A DNA stretch of 64,000 bases, from contig CAIIXF020000005.1 in NCBI GenBank assembly GCA_903813345.2, positions 5,113,375 to 5,177,374 on the forward strand, read 5' to 3'. The position numbers were made by a program, and so were the translations under genes. The notes under the pieces were generated by a model. The model ran no database searches. It was not told where the DNA came from and saw only the letters and a program-made list of their open reading frames with translations. Positions within the stretch are counted from its first letter, which is position 1; each line of letters opens with the position of its first letter. Source of the DNA: Owenia fusiformis. Taxonomy: Eukaryota > Annelida > Polychaeta > Sabellida > Oweniidae. Of this stretch, positions 18,676-30,577 are shown in pieces.

Positions 18676-19052
18676 GTGACTCAAAGCTAAGTCTTAATTT
18701 CTTGGTATGTCTGAATGTCATTAGCTGTGTCATTAGTCATTATTTATATACTAGTACATTCCACATTTTTGAAATACATTCTCTAGCCCTAAAGTTTTTG
18801 ATATACTCGAATATTTCGAAAAGATAGAAATATAATTTGGAGTTAATCGACATAATCGATGTTCCCGAAATCGTTATTTCACCATCAAAACAATCAAAAA
18901 CTGGATTACAATATGCTGACACGTTCATATTTTGACAATGACAAGGTTATTATGCGGACCTAATTTAATCATCTAATTCTCAGAAAGAACCGGAGAACGA
19001 TCGAAAAAAGCAAATTGAAAATTATCATCGGAATTTGTTTGATAGATTCTAC

Positions 19053-19220
19053 CTTTAATTCATCAGGTAATGGCACATGCTCATCATCACGGATCCATAA
19101 TAGGTATGCGTGTCGGATCCCGGGTGTCGGATTCTCTGGAATAATCAACTTTGAGCTTTGGATGTCATCAGTGAGTTGAACATTAGAACAACCACCGGTA
19201 CTCCAAACTCTTAAGTCATT
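19053..19220 (-). CDS. Orphan internal exon of unknown gene
   Basis: Bounded by a TTTTTAG acceptor and a GTAGAA donor, exactly 56 codons with no stop. It encodes NDLRVWSTGGCSNVQLTDDI and later PGIRHAYLLWIRDDEHVPLP. Composition is protein-like and codon use is even, unlike neighbouring DNA. No other exon of this gene was found in the window; it lies just upstream of the GPCR on the opposite strand. I do not recognise the family. Confidence 0.5.
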
Positions 19221-19387
19221 CTAAAAACAAATTGGAGAAATTAGGTGACACATCGCTGTTCGCTAAAAACGTCGAAATTACTAAGAGCTTTGAAAAAGGA
19301 TTGAAATTGCTGTATTGCAAAATACGCCAGAGAGGGTCGTTTCGAATTCAGTTCTAAGACGATTGACCAGAGACATATTAAACTATC

Positions 19388-20476
19388 ATGTCATATTTTG
19401 CAAACAACTTTTCCAGCCCTTCATACTTGGTCCAAGATGGTTTGTCAAAGGACTCCAATCAAAATTGGGTTAAAGTTGCAGCTCTGATTTGCGCTGGCTT
19501 GGGCACCATCCACAATGGTCTGTCTGTTGGCGTATTGACGGGAAAAGATCTGCGTAGATTATCTTGGAGCATGTATCTTATAGTCGTGGCTGTTGTGGAT
19601 ACGATCTGGCTAAACATCCAGGGCCTTGACGCGTTTCTACAACTCCAATTCGAAATCAAAATGGAAGATACATCCCCGGCCGGCTGCAAAATCTTCAATT
19701 ATATTTTTCGTTTTATCGTACAGTGCAGTAATTGGATTCTAATTGCCGCCACATTTGAACGACTCGTTTTCCTGTTCAGTCCCGCCAGAGCTAGGGTATA
19801 CTGTCGGCGTATTGTCGCATGTGGGGTCATGTCAGTCATTGTGATCGTGTTGTTAGCTTACAACTTACGGGAAATCTTCGTCTGGGAACTATCTGACGAT
19901 CCTTCCTTCAAGTATGAAACCAAATTCACTTGCAGACCTGCCCTTAATCTTACGTACTTCGATGCAACGTCAAATACGACCATTTACTCTGCCTTAGCGG
20001 ATGGGAATCACAAGCTATGGGCCTGGTCTTATCTCGTCATTGGATCCCTCTTGCCGTTTCTAGTGATGGTCGTTCTAGACGCCACAATGATAATACGGCT
20101 TGTAGACATAGGCAAACAGGTGATCAAGGGGAAATCCGGAAAGATGGTAAAGATGTCAAGCGTCATGAAGATTCAAAGGAGTGAACGCACGACCAACGTC
20201 ATCATGATGATAACGTGTACTATACTAGTCATGATTCTCATGCTCCCGCTGATGATAATGGAGGTCTATATCCTGACGGGCGTGATGGAGAGCGACCTGA
20301 CCAATCGTCAGAGTCTTGACTTGAAGTATGGTCTACAGGCTTGTGATTTTATGCGCCTCTTGGCCCCAGCACTGAAATTCTGGGTGTTCAGTGTGACAAG
20401 CTCTAGCTATAAATTCACATGTAACAAGGACTATCAAATCACGAGATACATGGTGTGTGGAATGCCTTTGTACTGA
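19388..20476 (+). CDS. Orphan rhodopsin-type (class A-like) G-protein-coupled receptor, single exon
   Basis: 362 residues with seven hydrophobic segments at about 28-50, 60-85, 102-128, 141-160, 210-237, 268-296 and 314-337. C100 at the top of TM3 and C182 in the second extracellular loop fit the conserved disulfide. The DRY position reads ERL (124-126). TM7 has APALKFWVF where NPxxY is usual. N-glycosylation sites occur at N187 and N196, and the third loop is basic. It probably senses a peptide or small ligand at the plasma membrane; the ligand is unknown. It resembles the large intronless, lineage-expanded receptors of lophotrochozoans. The start ATG gives a short, uncleaved N-terminus. Confidence 0.88.
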   Translation: MSYFANNFSSPSYLVQDGLSKDSNQNWVKVAALICAGLGTIHNGLSVGVLTGKDLRRLSWSMYLIVVAVVDTIWLNIQGLDAFLQLQFEIKMEDTSPAGCKIFNYIFRFIVQCSNWILIAATFERLVFLFSPARARVYCRRIVACGVMSVIVIVLLAYNLREIFVWELSDDPSFKYETKFTCRPALNLTYFDATSNTTIYSALADGNHKLWAWSYLVIGSLLPFLVMVVLDATMIIRLVDIGKQVIKGKSGKMVKMSSVMKIQRSERTTNVIMMITCTILVMILMLPLMIMEVYILTGVMESDLTNRQSLDLKYGLQACDFMRLLAPALKFWVFSVTSSSYKFTCNKDYQITRYMVCGMPLY

Positions 20477-21165
20477 CCGACTCAGTCCTACTATACTCAA
20501 GAATGCTTTGTACGGAAGCAGCATGCCTTAGCTCCAGTCGCAACATATGATAACCACCTAATTAAGATAGGAGAAAATATGGTTTGTTTAGTAGAATTTG
20601 CAATTGTACTTAATGTATAAGCTACTTATATATATATATATTCAGATTTTATTTGAAATTGAAATTTTCTGAGCTGATGTTGTAAAAGAAGCTGAACTTT
20701 CATAGATTATGATTCCAGTTCTTTATGGACCTGGCCGGCGGTCTTAAAATACAAACTAGAACTAATGATACAGAAAAAGGTTGCAGCCAGGTCACCATAA
20801 AAAACAATGGAGAGAAGGCCGCTTATAAAAGCATACATGACATTATGTACACGTAGTAAACGACAACGCAAAACACAACTTGGAGTGAGTGCCCCAGAGT
20901 TTTTATGTACAAAAAAATGTTCTGAATAAATCATACTCAAGTTTCAACAGTGTTCATTATACACCTGTAAACAACAGTAAGGAGTTTAAGTTTGCATATA
21001 AAATCGAAACGCCAACCTATACGTATGACCAATCGCCCATACAAATGCATCGCTTGAAATATTGTCATGCTCCGGTTCCTCTCTTAAATTAGACATTCCC
21101 ATCCCGTGTTTTTATCCCTGTGTTTTGGCTTTTTTGTAGTTTCCCTTTTGTCGCTTGTCGCTGGC
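20477..21165. other. GPCR 3' flank, no gene seen
   Basis: Contains a TATATA run near 20630 and an AATAAA near 20926 that could serve as a distant poly-A signal. Frames are short and unrecognised. Confidence 0.4.
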
Positions 21166-21169
21166 TTTG

Positions 21170-21690
21170 TATCAAAAACCTCCAGCCTCATACCCACCTA
21201 CCCACCTACCCACCTACGTGGGACATGATACAGTCATTGAAGGGTTCAATTTTAAAGATTTTTAAATCCCAAAAAAGCTCTAATTATTAACATAACTACA
21301 ATTCCGGCTTTATTTTATGACTAGACCATGGGCTTTCAATTAGAGCCCATGACTAGACGGATGACAGATCCATAAATAAAGGCATATGGGTGCATTGGAG
21401 AGCACCCAAGGGGAATAACTAACTAACGACCGCGAGCATAGATCCAACCAGCCAGATAAAGAAATTGAAAGAAAGTGTGCTAAATTCGATGCCCCGAGTG
21501 GGAATCGAACCCAGATGGGTTGTAGTAGCAACTTGCTATCAAGGGTCGTTACAAATGCATCTATAATTCATCATAAACTTAGATTTAATAAACTAAGATC
21601 TTTAAAATTGAACCCTTCAAAGACTGTATCATGTCCAACGTACGTGGGTAGGTGGGTATGAGGTAGGAGGTTTTTTATACAAAGCCCTTG
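21170..21690. mobile_element. Foldback element carrying a SINE
   Basis: About 95 bases at 21170-21265 (including CACCTACGTGGGACATGATA) reappear inverted at 21595-21690. A tRNA-derived sequence fills the middle. Confidence 0.7.
21310..21560 (-). mobile_element. tRNA-derived SINE
   Basis: On the minus strand GGGTTCGATTCCCACTCGGG is a strong pol III B-box and T-arm. The A-box region upstream is degenerate. A body of about 200 bases follows, ending near GCCCATGGTCTAGTC. It is nested in the foldback element. Confidence 0.6.
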
Positions 21691-22383
21691 TCGCTTCGGT
21701 GAAGTAAAGTAACATTGAACCTGCAGTGCATATAGTCCTTTGGTACAATGGGTCTGGTAAGGTTCTGGTAAAGTGGAAAGTAATACTGCAGCGTCCAACT
21801 GATTTGATTTTTGACTTTTCTAAAAGAGAGCTTCAACTACAGGGTGTCAAATAAATACGCCCCCTTAATTTAAACAAGATGAACATTATGCATAAAATTG
21901 CTTCTAGTTGAGCTAGTCATCTGGGACTTCTTGCTCCACCAAGCAAGCGTAGTTTTAATGTGCTAAAGAACAATTTATGATATCATTATACAAGCAAAAA
22001 GTAATGCAACATTGTTAAAGCTAAGAGGGGAGAACATATTAATTTGACACCCAGTACATCTCTAGCAGCCAGAGCTACTCCAGCATGAATTTAATGAAAC
22101 AAGGCATTGGCATGCGAAGCACCGAACGCAGAATACCAACCGCCGGACGTCTACCGCCTAACACCGTCCACAAAAAAGTGGAACTAGAGACTACAACGAT
22201 ATATCAACACAAAATGGTGAAACACTGCAGTAGGATGATGCATTAGGCCTATCAGTTGGCATCATGATTCATTCGCATGTTATAAGCGTTTGATTTTTGA
22301 TTTGATGGCATAATTTGACGAGGTTTTAGTTTAGTCAATCAGCCATAAACTGGTTAGGTGTCACCTTTTAGCTGATTAAATAC

Positions 22384-22740
22384 CACGATGTTATAGCATG
22401 ACGGTTACGTCAAGGCGATTTGCAAAATTTTGCGGTAACGATAACAAAAAATGGCGGATGGGAAAGACAGCATGTCCTCTTTCTCGCCTGTAGGCAAGAT
22501 TCACAGATAAAATTTTCTTTTCAACTAGTTCCATTCGGTGATGTATATATGGATGGTTATAAAAACTGGGAATGCGGATGCTTACATAAATCGTCCATCC
22601 TTTCATTGATACACAACAGTAGAAAATAATGCACCAATCTTAGTTTTCTGTTCCATCGCGGCCATTTTATTGGATAAATCAGTGAACGTAGCCGTCCAAC
22701 CTCGTTGTCAGAGGTGGCATAACCGTCATGCTACAGTATA
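22384..22740. mobile_element. Short member of the CACGRTGTTATAGC foldback family
   Basis: Left end CACGATGTTATAGCATGACG and right end with the inverted AACCGTCATGCT. About 190 left-end and 140 right-end bases match the larger element at 24656-26423. The right terminus is decayed. Confidence 0.75.
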
Positions 22741-23299
22741 GGGACAATTCCACAGACAGATGCTCTAATGTAATCCAATGGGAAAATATTGATTATGAAA
22801 AAACGAGGATTTTCGGTACATAACTCCATATACCACGGGATAGCTCCATGTGTCCCCTTTCAAATCAAAAAAATTTGCATAGATCACCCATTGAGAAAAA
22901 AGATATGACCGCTTTTTCCGCCATCTATCCGAATTTTAAACAATTTTCAGTAGATTTCAAACTCAAGACCACCATCACAAAAAGTCAAATATTTGAACTG
23001 AACCGAATCATTTCGTCATACTTTTTGTAAAATTATAAACACACAAGATAAACAAAATAAAATGTAAAATCTGTACATCTTTACTTGTGATTACATTGAT
23101 AAATCTTGATTTCAATCAACCATCATCCCGATTTTAAATTTAGATTTTTTGTCTACCTTTTCACTAGCGCCCTCTGTGGAGTTATCCCATAGCAGGGTGA
23201 ATACTGTACTTTTTATGTGCCAAGGTTTTTTCCACATGTGTTATGATATAAACAGGGGGATATCAGCTACAGATAAAGTATCCTTCACTCTAATTAAAT
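22741..23299. other. No gene seen
   Basis: Loosely palindromic words (TAACTCCATA...GGAGTTATCCC) suggest another decayed foldback element; otherwise AT-rich with no coding signal. Confidence 0.4.
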
Positions 23300-24455
23300 A
23301 GCCCAACATCCTCACCGGTGGATATCAAACGAATGTAACTGCCGTCACCTTTGCATTCAAGATGGCGGACGAAACTTGTCGATTTCGTAATATTTAGTTT
23401 TTATCGAATTAAACCACTTTATATTTGACTCAATGCTTTGGTATTTGGTACTAGACCAGGCTTATATAACGCAGAAACTCCAGAGTATGATAATTTGTTC
23501 ATATATTGTGCGTAAGCGCCACAATTAAACGATACCTTTCTGGGATTTGGGTTTTGCAGATGATACGATTACCGATTTGTGGTGATGCGGTAACGTTATG
23601 GGAGTCTATAATGGAGAGATAAGATGTCCTAGTTCAGATAGCAAATCGTGCTTTATAACAGTGGTGGTTCACACTATCTTGATTCCCAAGATCAATACTC
23701 ACCGACATCGTCATTACTATTTACATAGCTAGGCAAAGATGAAAGGTGTAACCGACTCAAGCCAATTCACAGTATTTCATATATAACTGCAATTTATTAT
23801 ATAAACAATCACTGCATCCAAGGTCATTCTTTCAATGGTTGTCAAGAGGGAAAATAGTTTGCAATTTGAGACTCGTGCTTTTGGAAAGTAATACCTTCAG
23901 GGTCATTCCACATTGCTCAGAGTCAAGGGCTTAAATCCTTAAATTGAAGATACGCACTTGTTTCAGCATATAATTGGCTCAAATAGAATTTTACACTCCC
24001 ATTTAAATGAGTTTTTCACATGACTTTCCAAGGTGTGGTCAAGCAAAATAGCTATACTTTCCCTTGTTGTTCTACAAAACGTGCACATAAGGTCAAGTGA
24101 ATCTTTTTGGCCTGAAACAAGAGCAAAATTACAGACTTAATACAGTAACCGCGCATCATCTTGAAAACCAACAAGACCGTTACCGTATCATTCATTTCCA
24201 GTAACCTCCCCTTAAGCGGTGGAAGATATCGTTGAAATGTGGCATCCATGCACGACATATGAACAAATGATCATACTCCAGAGTATCCAAGTCATATAAG
24301 CCTGATTTGGTTCAAATATAAAAGCATAATGTCAAATATAAAGTGGTTTAATTCGATGAAAACTAAAAATTTCGAAATCGACCATTTTCCTCTGCCATCT
24401 TGAGTGCGAAAGTGACGGCAGTTACCTTCGCTTGATATCCACCAATGATCCTCTG
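23300..24455. mobile_element. 1.15-kb foldback element
   Basis: About 200 bases at 23305-23510 (GTGGATATCAAACGAA..., CAAGATGGCGGACGAAAC) are inverted at 24255-24450. The unpaired centre (23530-24240) has no transposase. Confidence 0.7.
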
Positions 24456-24655
24456 ATATCTGTTTGAAGCAGTGTATACTTTTTTCAGGAAGTCCATCCG
24501 TCAACTACCCTGCGCACATAGTCTAGTAGTTATAAACTACTTTAAACTGAAGACGAAGCTCTCTTTTAAGAAGAGAAGTCGAACGAATGCAAAGGCTATC
24601 CGTCAATAATTTTCGGACAAATAAAAACTGTCATTCGTCCCCTTTGCTTCGTTTT

Positions 24656-26423
24656 CACGGTGTTATAGCATGACGGTTACTACAAGGCGATTTGCAAAAT
24701 TTTGCGGTAACGATAACAACTGAAAATGGCGGATGGGAAAGACAGCATGTCCTCTTTCTCGCCTGTAGGCAAGATTAACAGATAAGATTTCCTTTTTAAC
24801 TAGTTCCATTCGGTGACGTATATATGGATGGTTATAAAGACTGGGTCAAATCTGCCAGGTGGTCTACGAGAAGCGGAATATAAACTGTACACTTACCGAC
24901 TGAGATGTCCAAGTTCATATTTTTTAGTCCATTCTTGTGATTTCTCAGTATATGTGCCTCAGAGCCACTCAAACTGTTAACAGTAACACCCCAGTCACAT
25001 TTCCTACGGCGACCTTGCGGTCTATCATTTCTGCGGCCAGTAACATTTCTACGCTCGCCGTGGAATTTCTGCGCTCTCATACTTTTGCAGTCACATTTCC
25101 CACGGCAGCCGCACGGTGAATTTTAAATTCCTGTTGATAAATAATACTTTTTTTCATTTTATTTACATCGGGACAATTTATAAATGTTATTCATAGTGCT
25201 AGAATTTAATATCAAATGAAAAGTGATCGTGAAACATTGACAAATAATGATTCAATCTTGTTGAGCCAGTTGATTTCTACGGGGACCTCAGAAATGAACA
25301 AATATTATAACTCCGAGTTATAATTTCTACGGCGACCCTGCGGCCTGTAAAAAACTGGATACGCCGTATACAGAGGCCGCAAGGCGAGCGTAGTTTTTCT
25401 ACGCTCGCCGCAGAAATACACTGATTTAATTGATCTGCGGTCGACGCACGCCCTCCGTACGACAAATGTGACTGGGGTGTAAGTAAACTGTGTATAAACA
25501 AGCCATAAAATGACAAATCCAGAACAGGAACGTGCAGTGGTCATATTGTAAATAATAAGGTTTCAAACGCAATGTCGTTAGACGACCACGTATGAATTCT
25601 ATATCGACGGTAACGTATTGTATTCGATGTACATTAGATATTTAGCGGACGGTTACGTGCATGTAAATCTTTCAAATTAAGGTTGCTAGTTCTGATAGCC
25701 TCTTTCAATGTAATTGTTATAATGGGTAAGAAATGGAATATTGATCGAATTGCTTATATTTGTTTTCAGGACTCGCAAGAGACGCTCTTGTTTGAGCCTC
25801 TATAGGGCAAGAAAAAATTGTGTCTTGCTTTATTAATGAAACCAATTTAAGTTAAAAGATTGCAATGAAGAGGCAAAAGAAGAATTAGCATCAAGTACTG
25901 ATGAATATGACAAAATTAATAACAATGAATCTGGGATACATATTTGAACGAGGTTCGCGTAACCGTCAATCAATTTTTGGCGTAACCACAAATTAAAAAT
26001 ACAATATTATGGCTTAAGTAGAACATATTAGGTGGTTTCCAATGCTCAATTGGCTTTTTATGATCGTATGTAGGTTACATCTATATACCCCGAGGTCGTT
26101 AGGCATGCCCTAACGACAAAAATAAACAAATTACTAAATTTTGTCTAGTTTTGAATTCCAAACTCAACAGTTTTTCGCTTATTTCATGTTATCCCCAGGC
26201 ATCAATTTGCAAAGAATACGTTCAAAATATACATTACTAAATGCATCACCGAATGCGATGTCTACAAAAATCGTTCATCTTTTCATTGATACACAGTAGA
26301 AGAAAATACTGCACCAACCTCAGTTTTCTGTTCCATCGCGGCCATTTTATTGGATAAATCAGTGATCGTAGTCGTCTAATCTCGTTTTCAGATGTGTCGT
26401 AACCGTCATGCTATAACACCGTG
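24656..26423. mobile_element. 1.77-kb element, CACGGTG ends, GTTTT duplication
   Basis: TIR CACGGTGTTATAGCATGACG at the left and its complement at the right. GTTTT at 24651-24655 and 26424-26428 is a 5-bp target duplication. It contains a nested CACCCCAG-family element and no recognisable transposase. CAC-ended TIRs with 5-bp duplications recall Transib-type elements, but without transposase this is only a suggestion. Confidence 0.8.
24987..25479. mobile_element. CACCCCAGTCACATTT-family element, copy 1
   Basis: 493 bp. Ends CACCCCAGTCACATTT and AAATGTGACTGGGGTG with TAA on both sides (24984-24986, 25480-25482). GC-rich CGGCGAGCGTAG blocks sit just inside both ends. Confidence 0.85.
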
Positions 26424-26428
26424 GTTTT

Positions 26429-28480
26429 GGTGTTACATATATATCACATTTCTAACAATATATTATTAAACAGGCAATGCGCTTATTTTTGAAGGAAAAA
26501 GGACAAAATATTATTTGAGACATGTCACTCACACAGTCAATCTAATATTATAAAAACTTTAATTTGGGTCAATACTGAAGCGAAAAAAAATTACTCGCAT
26601 AGAAAACAGCATTTGAAGTTCAGAGATCAAAAGAAGTGAATTACCACTTTTCACAAAGTGTATGTTTTTAAATAACTCTTGAACTAAAAGATGGCGTATG
26701 GTTGAAAATCCTATCAAAAATGAATTGACAATTAATACAAACAACAATGCCATCTTTCTATGGCATTGCTAAAAACTTGACATCTATAAATTGATAGATC
26801 AAAAATATTTTTTCATGATCTATTGTCAACTCTGATGTGGTCTGTTTGAGCTGTTTTTGGTGTCAAATGAGAGATCTGGTACTTATTAATCAATTGGAAA
26901 TACTATGAAGATCAAAATTGAAACTTCATTTACACACTCTGTCCCTTCTGTCCCAATCATATTATATTTGATGATATATTTGTAATGACCTATTTTTCGG
27001 TTTAGATCTACATTCCTGATTTAAAAAGCGGTTTATATGACATATTGGCAAGCATACATATTTTCTTGAATTGCAACAGGCTTTTGATTATACAATGAAT
27101 GGCATAGCCATTGGCGCTTTCATTTATAAGCAAGGTCATCATAATCTACCACGAGCCGTGAGCTTTATCTACTAGTATTCTTTCATTCTATTTCATTTTC
27201 ACATTGTTGCCATCGTATATTAAAGGGTTAGGTCATAAAATCGGAAATCAAAACAATTTGAAGGACCCTCTGTAGTACGCAAAATACATCTCGTACCATC
27301 ATGTCCTTTACTCGTCTTTTTAAGTCTGATGAACAACATGTATTACTATTCAACATTGGTGTTTTGTTTTCATTATCCTCAACAACAATGTACTGTGATA
27401 ACCCAACAGATTTACTTACTTGTTTGCCGCTATTCAGTAATGTCAGTTCGATGTCTCACCACCGTTTGGTTTTCACTTAATGTTGTTTATATGCTCACAT
27501 ACATGTTTAGATCGTTATTTTCCCCTAAAGTGTCTTATTCTAGTAATTAGTGGATATTGTTGGTTCCGTTCGTACTTTTGGCATAATTCTCAAATTATTC
27601 TAAGTGCCGTTCGTAATCTAGTTCGCTGGCTTATAAAGACGTAACGTCTTTATAACAAGTGGGGACCAGTGAGACTGCAAGAGAAACCAGTTATGGTGTA
27701 TTGCCAGGCTTACTTTTTGTGCAATCTTGGACATAATACACGCATTACTTCCCCATTATTCCACATTCCGACTGAATAAACGATTTCAAATTGCTAAATG
27801 TTGTGTAGTTCCACTTATTTTGCATCCTTCATGATCGGGCTTCGCTTCTATCGCAACTTTACATATTTGAAATACCCTTGGATCAAGGATGCTTCTTTCG
27901 AACCTCTTCTTCTATTATTTTGCTAATGAAAAGCCAGGATCTCCCATTAGCATTAAGGCGATTGGTAAAAAATTGTGAGTTCAATGCGAATTTCATTTCA
28001 AATAGTGAAAGAAACTGCAAAATTAACGATTTCTGTTTTAATTAAATCATGTTACTAAATTGTCGCTGAAGATAAAGATACCATGGCATTGGTGTAATGA
28101 TTTGAACAGTGCCTAGCTTTAGGTCACATATACATTTAGGGATATCACAATTTTGACAATAACTATTGTAAAAAAGAAAAAAATTAAACATACTTGGGGT
28201 GTAAAGTTAAAAAAAAATGAAACTTACATTTTACAAAAATAAATCGATGAGTTATGATTTTTATTTACTTAGAATTAACTACATACATGTAGCATATACA
28301 AAATTTTCTTAGACCTCTCAATATTATAGGTATACAAAGGAAAATTTGTTGATTAAATGAAAAGTTTTCAAAAAATAAAACAAAAACACCAAAAATGGAT
28401 AAAAATTAAAGTAAACCTTTTATTTCATTAACAAATTACTTTTTAAAATCAACCTATCTTTATTTTGTACAATTACAATA
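26429..28480. other. Duplicated segment, no gene seen
   Basis: 27020-27330 and 27700-28140 match 47870-48160 and 48390-48560 in the same order, and 28000-28150 also matches 63170-63270. So this is an older copy of the DNA that precedes the Ly6 copies. Parts resemble short host-like words such as CTTTACTCGTCTTTT. A perfect 25-bp palindrome (TTATAAAGACG...) lies at 27631-27655. Confidence 0.55.
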
Positions 28481-28519
28481 TCAAGGGACCTGAACACATT
28501 GGGTATATGTTGTTTTGTT

Positions 28520-28755
28520 CGAATGAGGTTCGGATAGATGTTTCGTTTCATTCCGAACATATGATACCAATAACAAAAGAAGTGTCTGATGTGTTTTCTG
28601 AAACAGAATACAAAAAAGTGTATATATCTTTTTCAAATTAAACTGTTGCAATTCGGATAGATGTTTCGTTTCATTCCGATTACATAGCATATGATACCAA
28701 GAACAAAGAAGTGTCTAATGTGTTTTCTAAAACAGTATAGAAAAAAGTGTATATA
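28520..28755. repeat. Tandem duplication, about 120-bp unit x2
   Basis: TTCGGATAGATGTTTCGTTT and the following 100 bases occur twice. A third copy is at 51095-51215. Confidence 0.8.
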
Positions 28756-28764
28756 CTTAGGTGG

Positions 28765-29043
28765 TTCAATAAGTTTTACAGAAAAGATAAAAGTTCTTAT
28801 AGAGCAGGACAGACATATTTCATTAGAGGAAATAAGTGATTTACTGGATATATCTAAGGGGTCCTGCCGTGCAATTGTCACAAAGATCTTGAAAAAGCGG
28901 TACGTTGCAGCAAAGTGGGTTCCAAAGTTCCTCACAGTGGAGCAAAAGGAAGCGCGTCTTGCAGCATCTAGGCAATTTCTGGATACGTTTTGGCATCATT
29001 TCCAAATGCTCCCTGAAAACTGTTACAACTCAAAAAGGAAATA
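28765..29043 (+). pseudogene. Mariner-type transposase N-terminal fragment
   Basis: Reads FTEKIKVLIEQDRHISLEEI, SDLLDISKGSCRAIVTKIL, then AAKWVPKFLTVEQKEARL. This order (..EDRRIS..EI...L.IS.GS...I, then KWVP..LT.EQK..R) is the N-terminal helix-turn-helix region of mariner/SETMAR-like transposases. The catalytic DDD/DDE part is missing. Confidence 0.75.
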
Positions 29044-29049
29044 GTGACA

Positions 29050-30570
29050 TGAATCAGAACGATTTGAAGGACGACAAATAGTACGCTAAATATATCGTAT
29101 GTCCTCATGTCCTTTACTCATCTTTTATCCAATCTAAATGAAACGTCTATACCGAACTTGATTTGAATGTTAAAATGAAGTCTGTTGAGCAATTCAATGC
29201 GTATAATTCAACATTCGGAGTTTAAATATACACCCCACGCAGACAGATCGCCCAAAATTACATTCGTATGATGCAAGACTCGACACACACGAAAATAGAA
29301 AAAATTTGTCACCTATGAAGCAAATTTATTTTTTACTGTTAAATAAATGGCCAAGGACAGTTACATTGAGTTCTATAAGTATGAGAATTGCATGGCGTCC
29401 TGATATTTCATTTGAAAAGTGATGGCGATGATCGAACCTACGATGTAAAGATAAAACCGTCATGAAAACTTGTAGATTTCTTTGAAAAACTAAGAAATAT
29501 TCATTACATATCGAATTTTTCAAAAGAGAAAAACACGTATACAAAGTAAGGCCTGCAGGTCAGATTTCCCCTTGTAGCATTAACATTGGTCTCACATATG
29601 TCATCAATTAATATTTGAAATACAACTATCATTCGAACTTATGATCGGACATAAATATGATATTACTTTTTAAATATTACATTGAAGCACACAATGGTTT
29701 AGGCTACATACATTTTGTGATATCACAAAAAGAAAAGTTGACCACAATAGCATTATATATTTTTGCTTCTGCTATAAAATACAAATATAAGAGGAAAACA
29801 TGTAAAACTTATAAACATGTAAAACAATTAAAACTTTCAAAAATGAATCGATCTCCTCTATGATTTTTATTCCCTTGAAATTATCTACAAAAAATAACAA
29901 ACGAGTTAATAGCTAAGCATAAAATAAAACCATAATTTATCTATTTATTTATTTATTTATTAAATCATGACATGTTATATTTTACAATTCACACATTTCT
30001 AATGTAACATTCTTGCTCAAATAAGCGTATCAAAATGGGGTACTCTCCATAATGCATTTTTTGCTATATCTAATATAATTTACATATTCTATAGGATATG
30101 TTTCTTTTCGAGCTTAAGCTTTACTTAAAATCGTGACCTACTTGAGCCTGCAATATCTATCCATTTTGAATTTTCATAATCAATAAACCGTTTCACCCAG
30201 GTCAAAATGAGGGATTCTTGACTTAAAAAGCATCTACCATATTAATACCGCCATCAAAGTATGATTGCCCCAATAATTTACGTCATCTTTTCAGATCCCT
30301 TGCTTGTTTTTTCCTTGAAAATATATACATTTTTGTGTTTATCTCTTTTGAATAGACTTCTTGACATTTGAATGTCATTAACATATGTAAAACTTGTGAT
30401 GCAATCAAGCTTTTTAACACACAAAGAAAGATATTATTAAAAGTTTTTATGTGGAACATCCAGCTATCTAAAGATAAGTTTCTTTTGTACCAACAATTCA
30501 TAATGCATCTCATCTTATCTATTTTGACCCTACAATTTTCATCTAATAGATGTGCAGATTTATGATTAGG
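29050..30570. other. Repeat-derived, no gene seen
   Basis: 29050-29200 is another copy of the segment at 48100-48230 and 60250-60380. A TTTA microsatellite lies at 29938-29962. Remaining frames are short. Confidence 0.5.
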
Positions 30571-30577
30571 AAAATGT

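Noticed and set aside
24656-24662. CACGGTG end read as a recombination signal heptamer of a RAG transposon
   Set aside because: No nonamer at 12 or 23 bases and no RAG-like gene; kept only as a cautious remark on TIR and duplication length.
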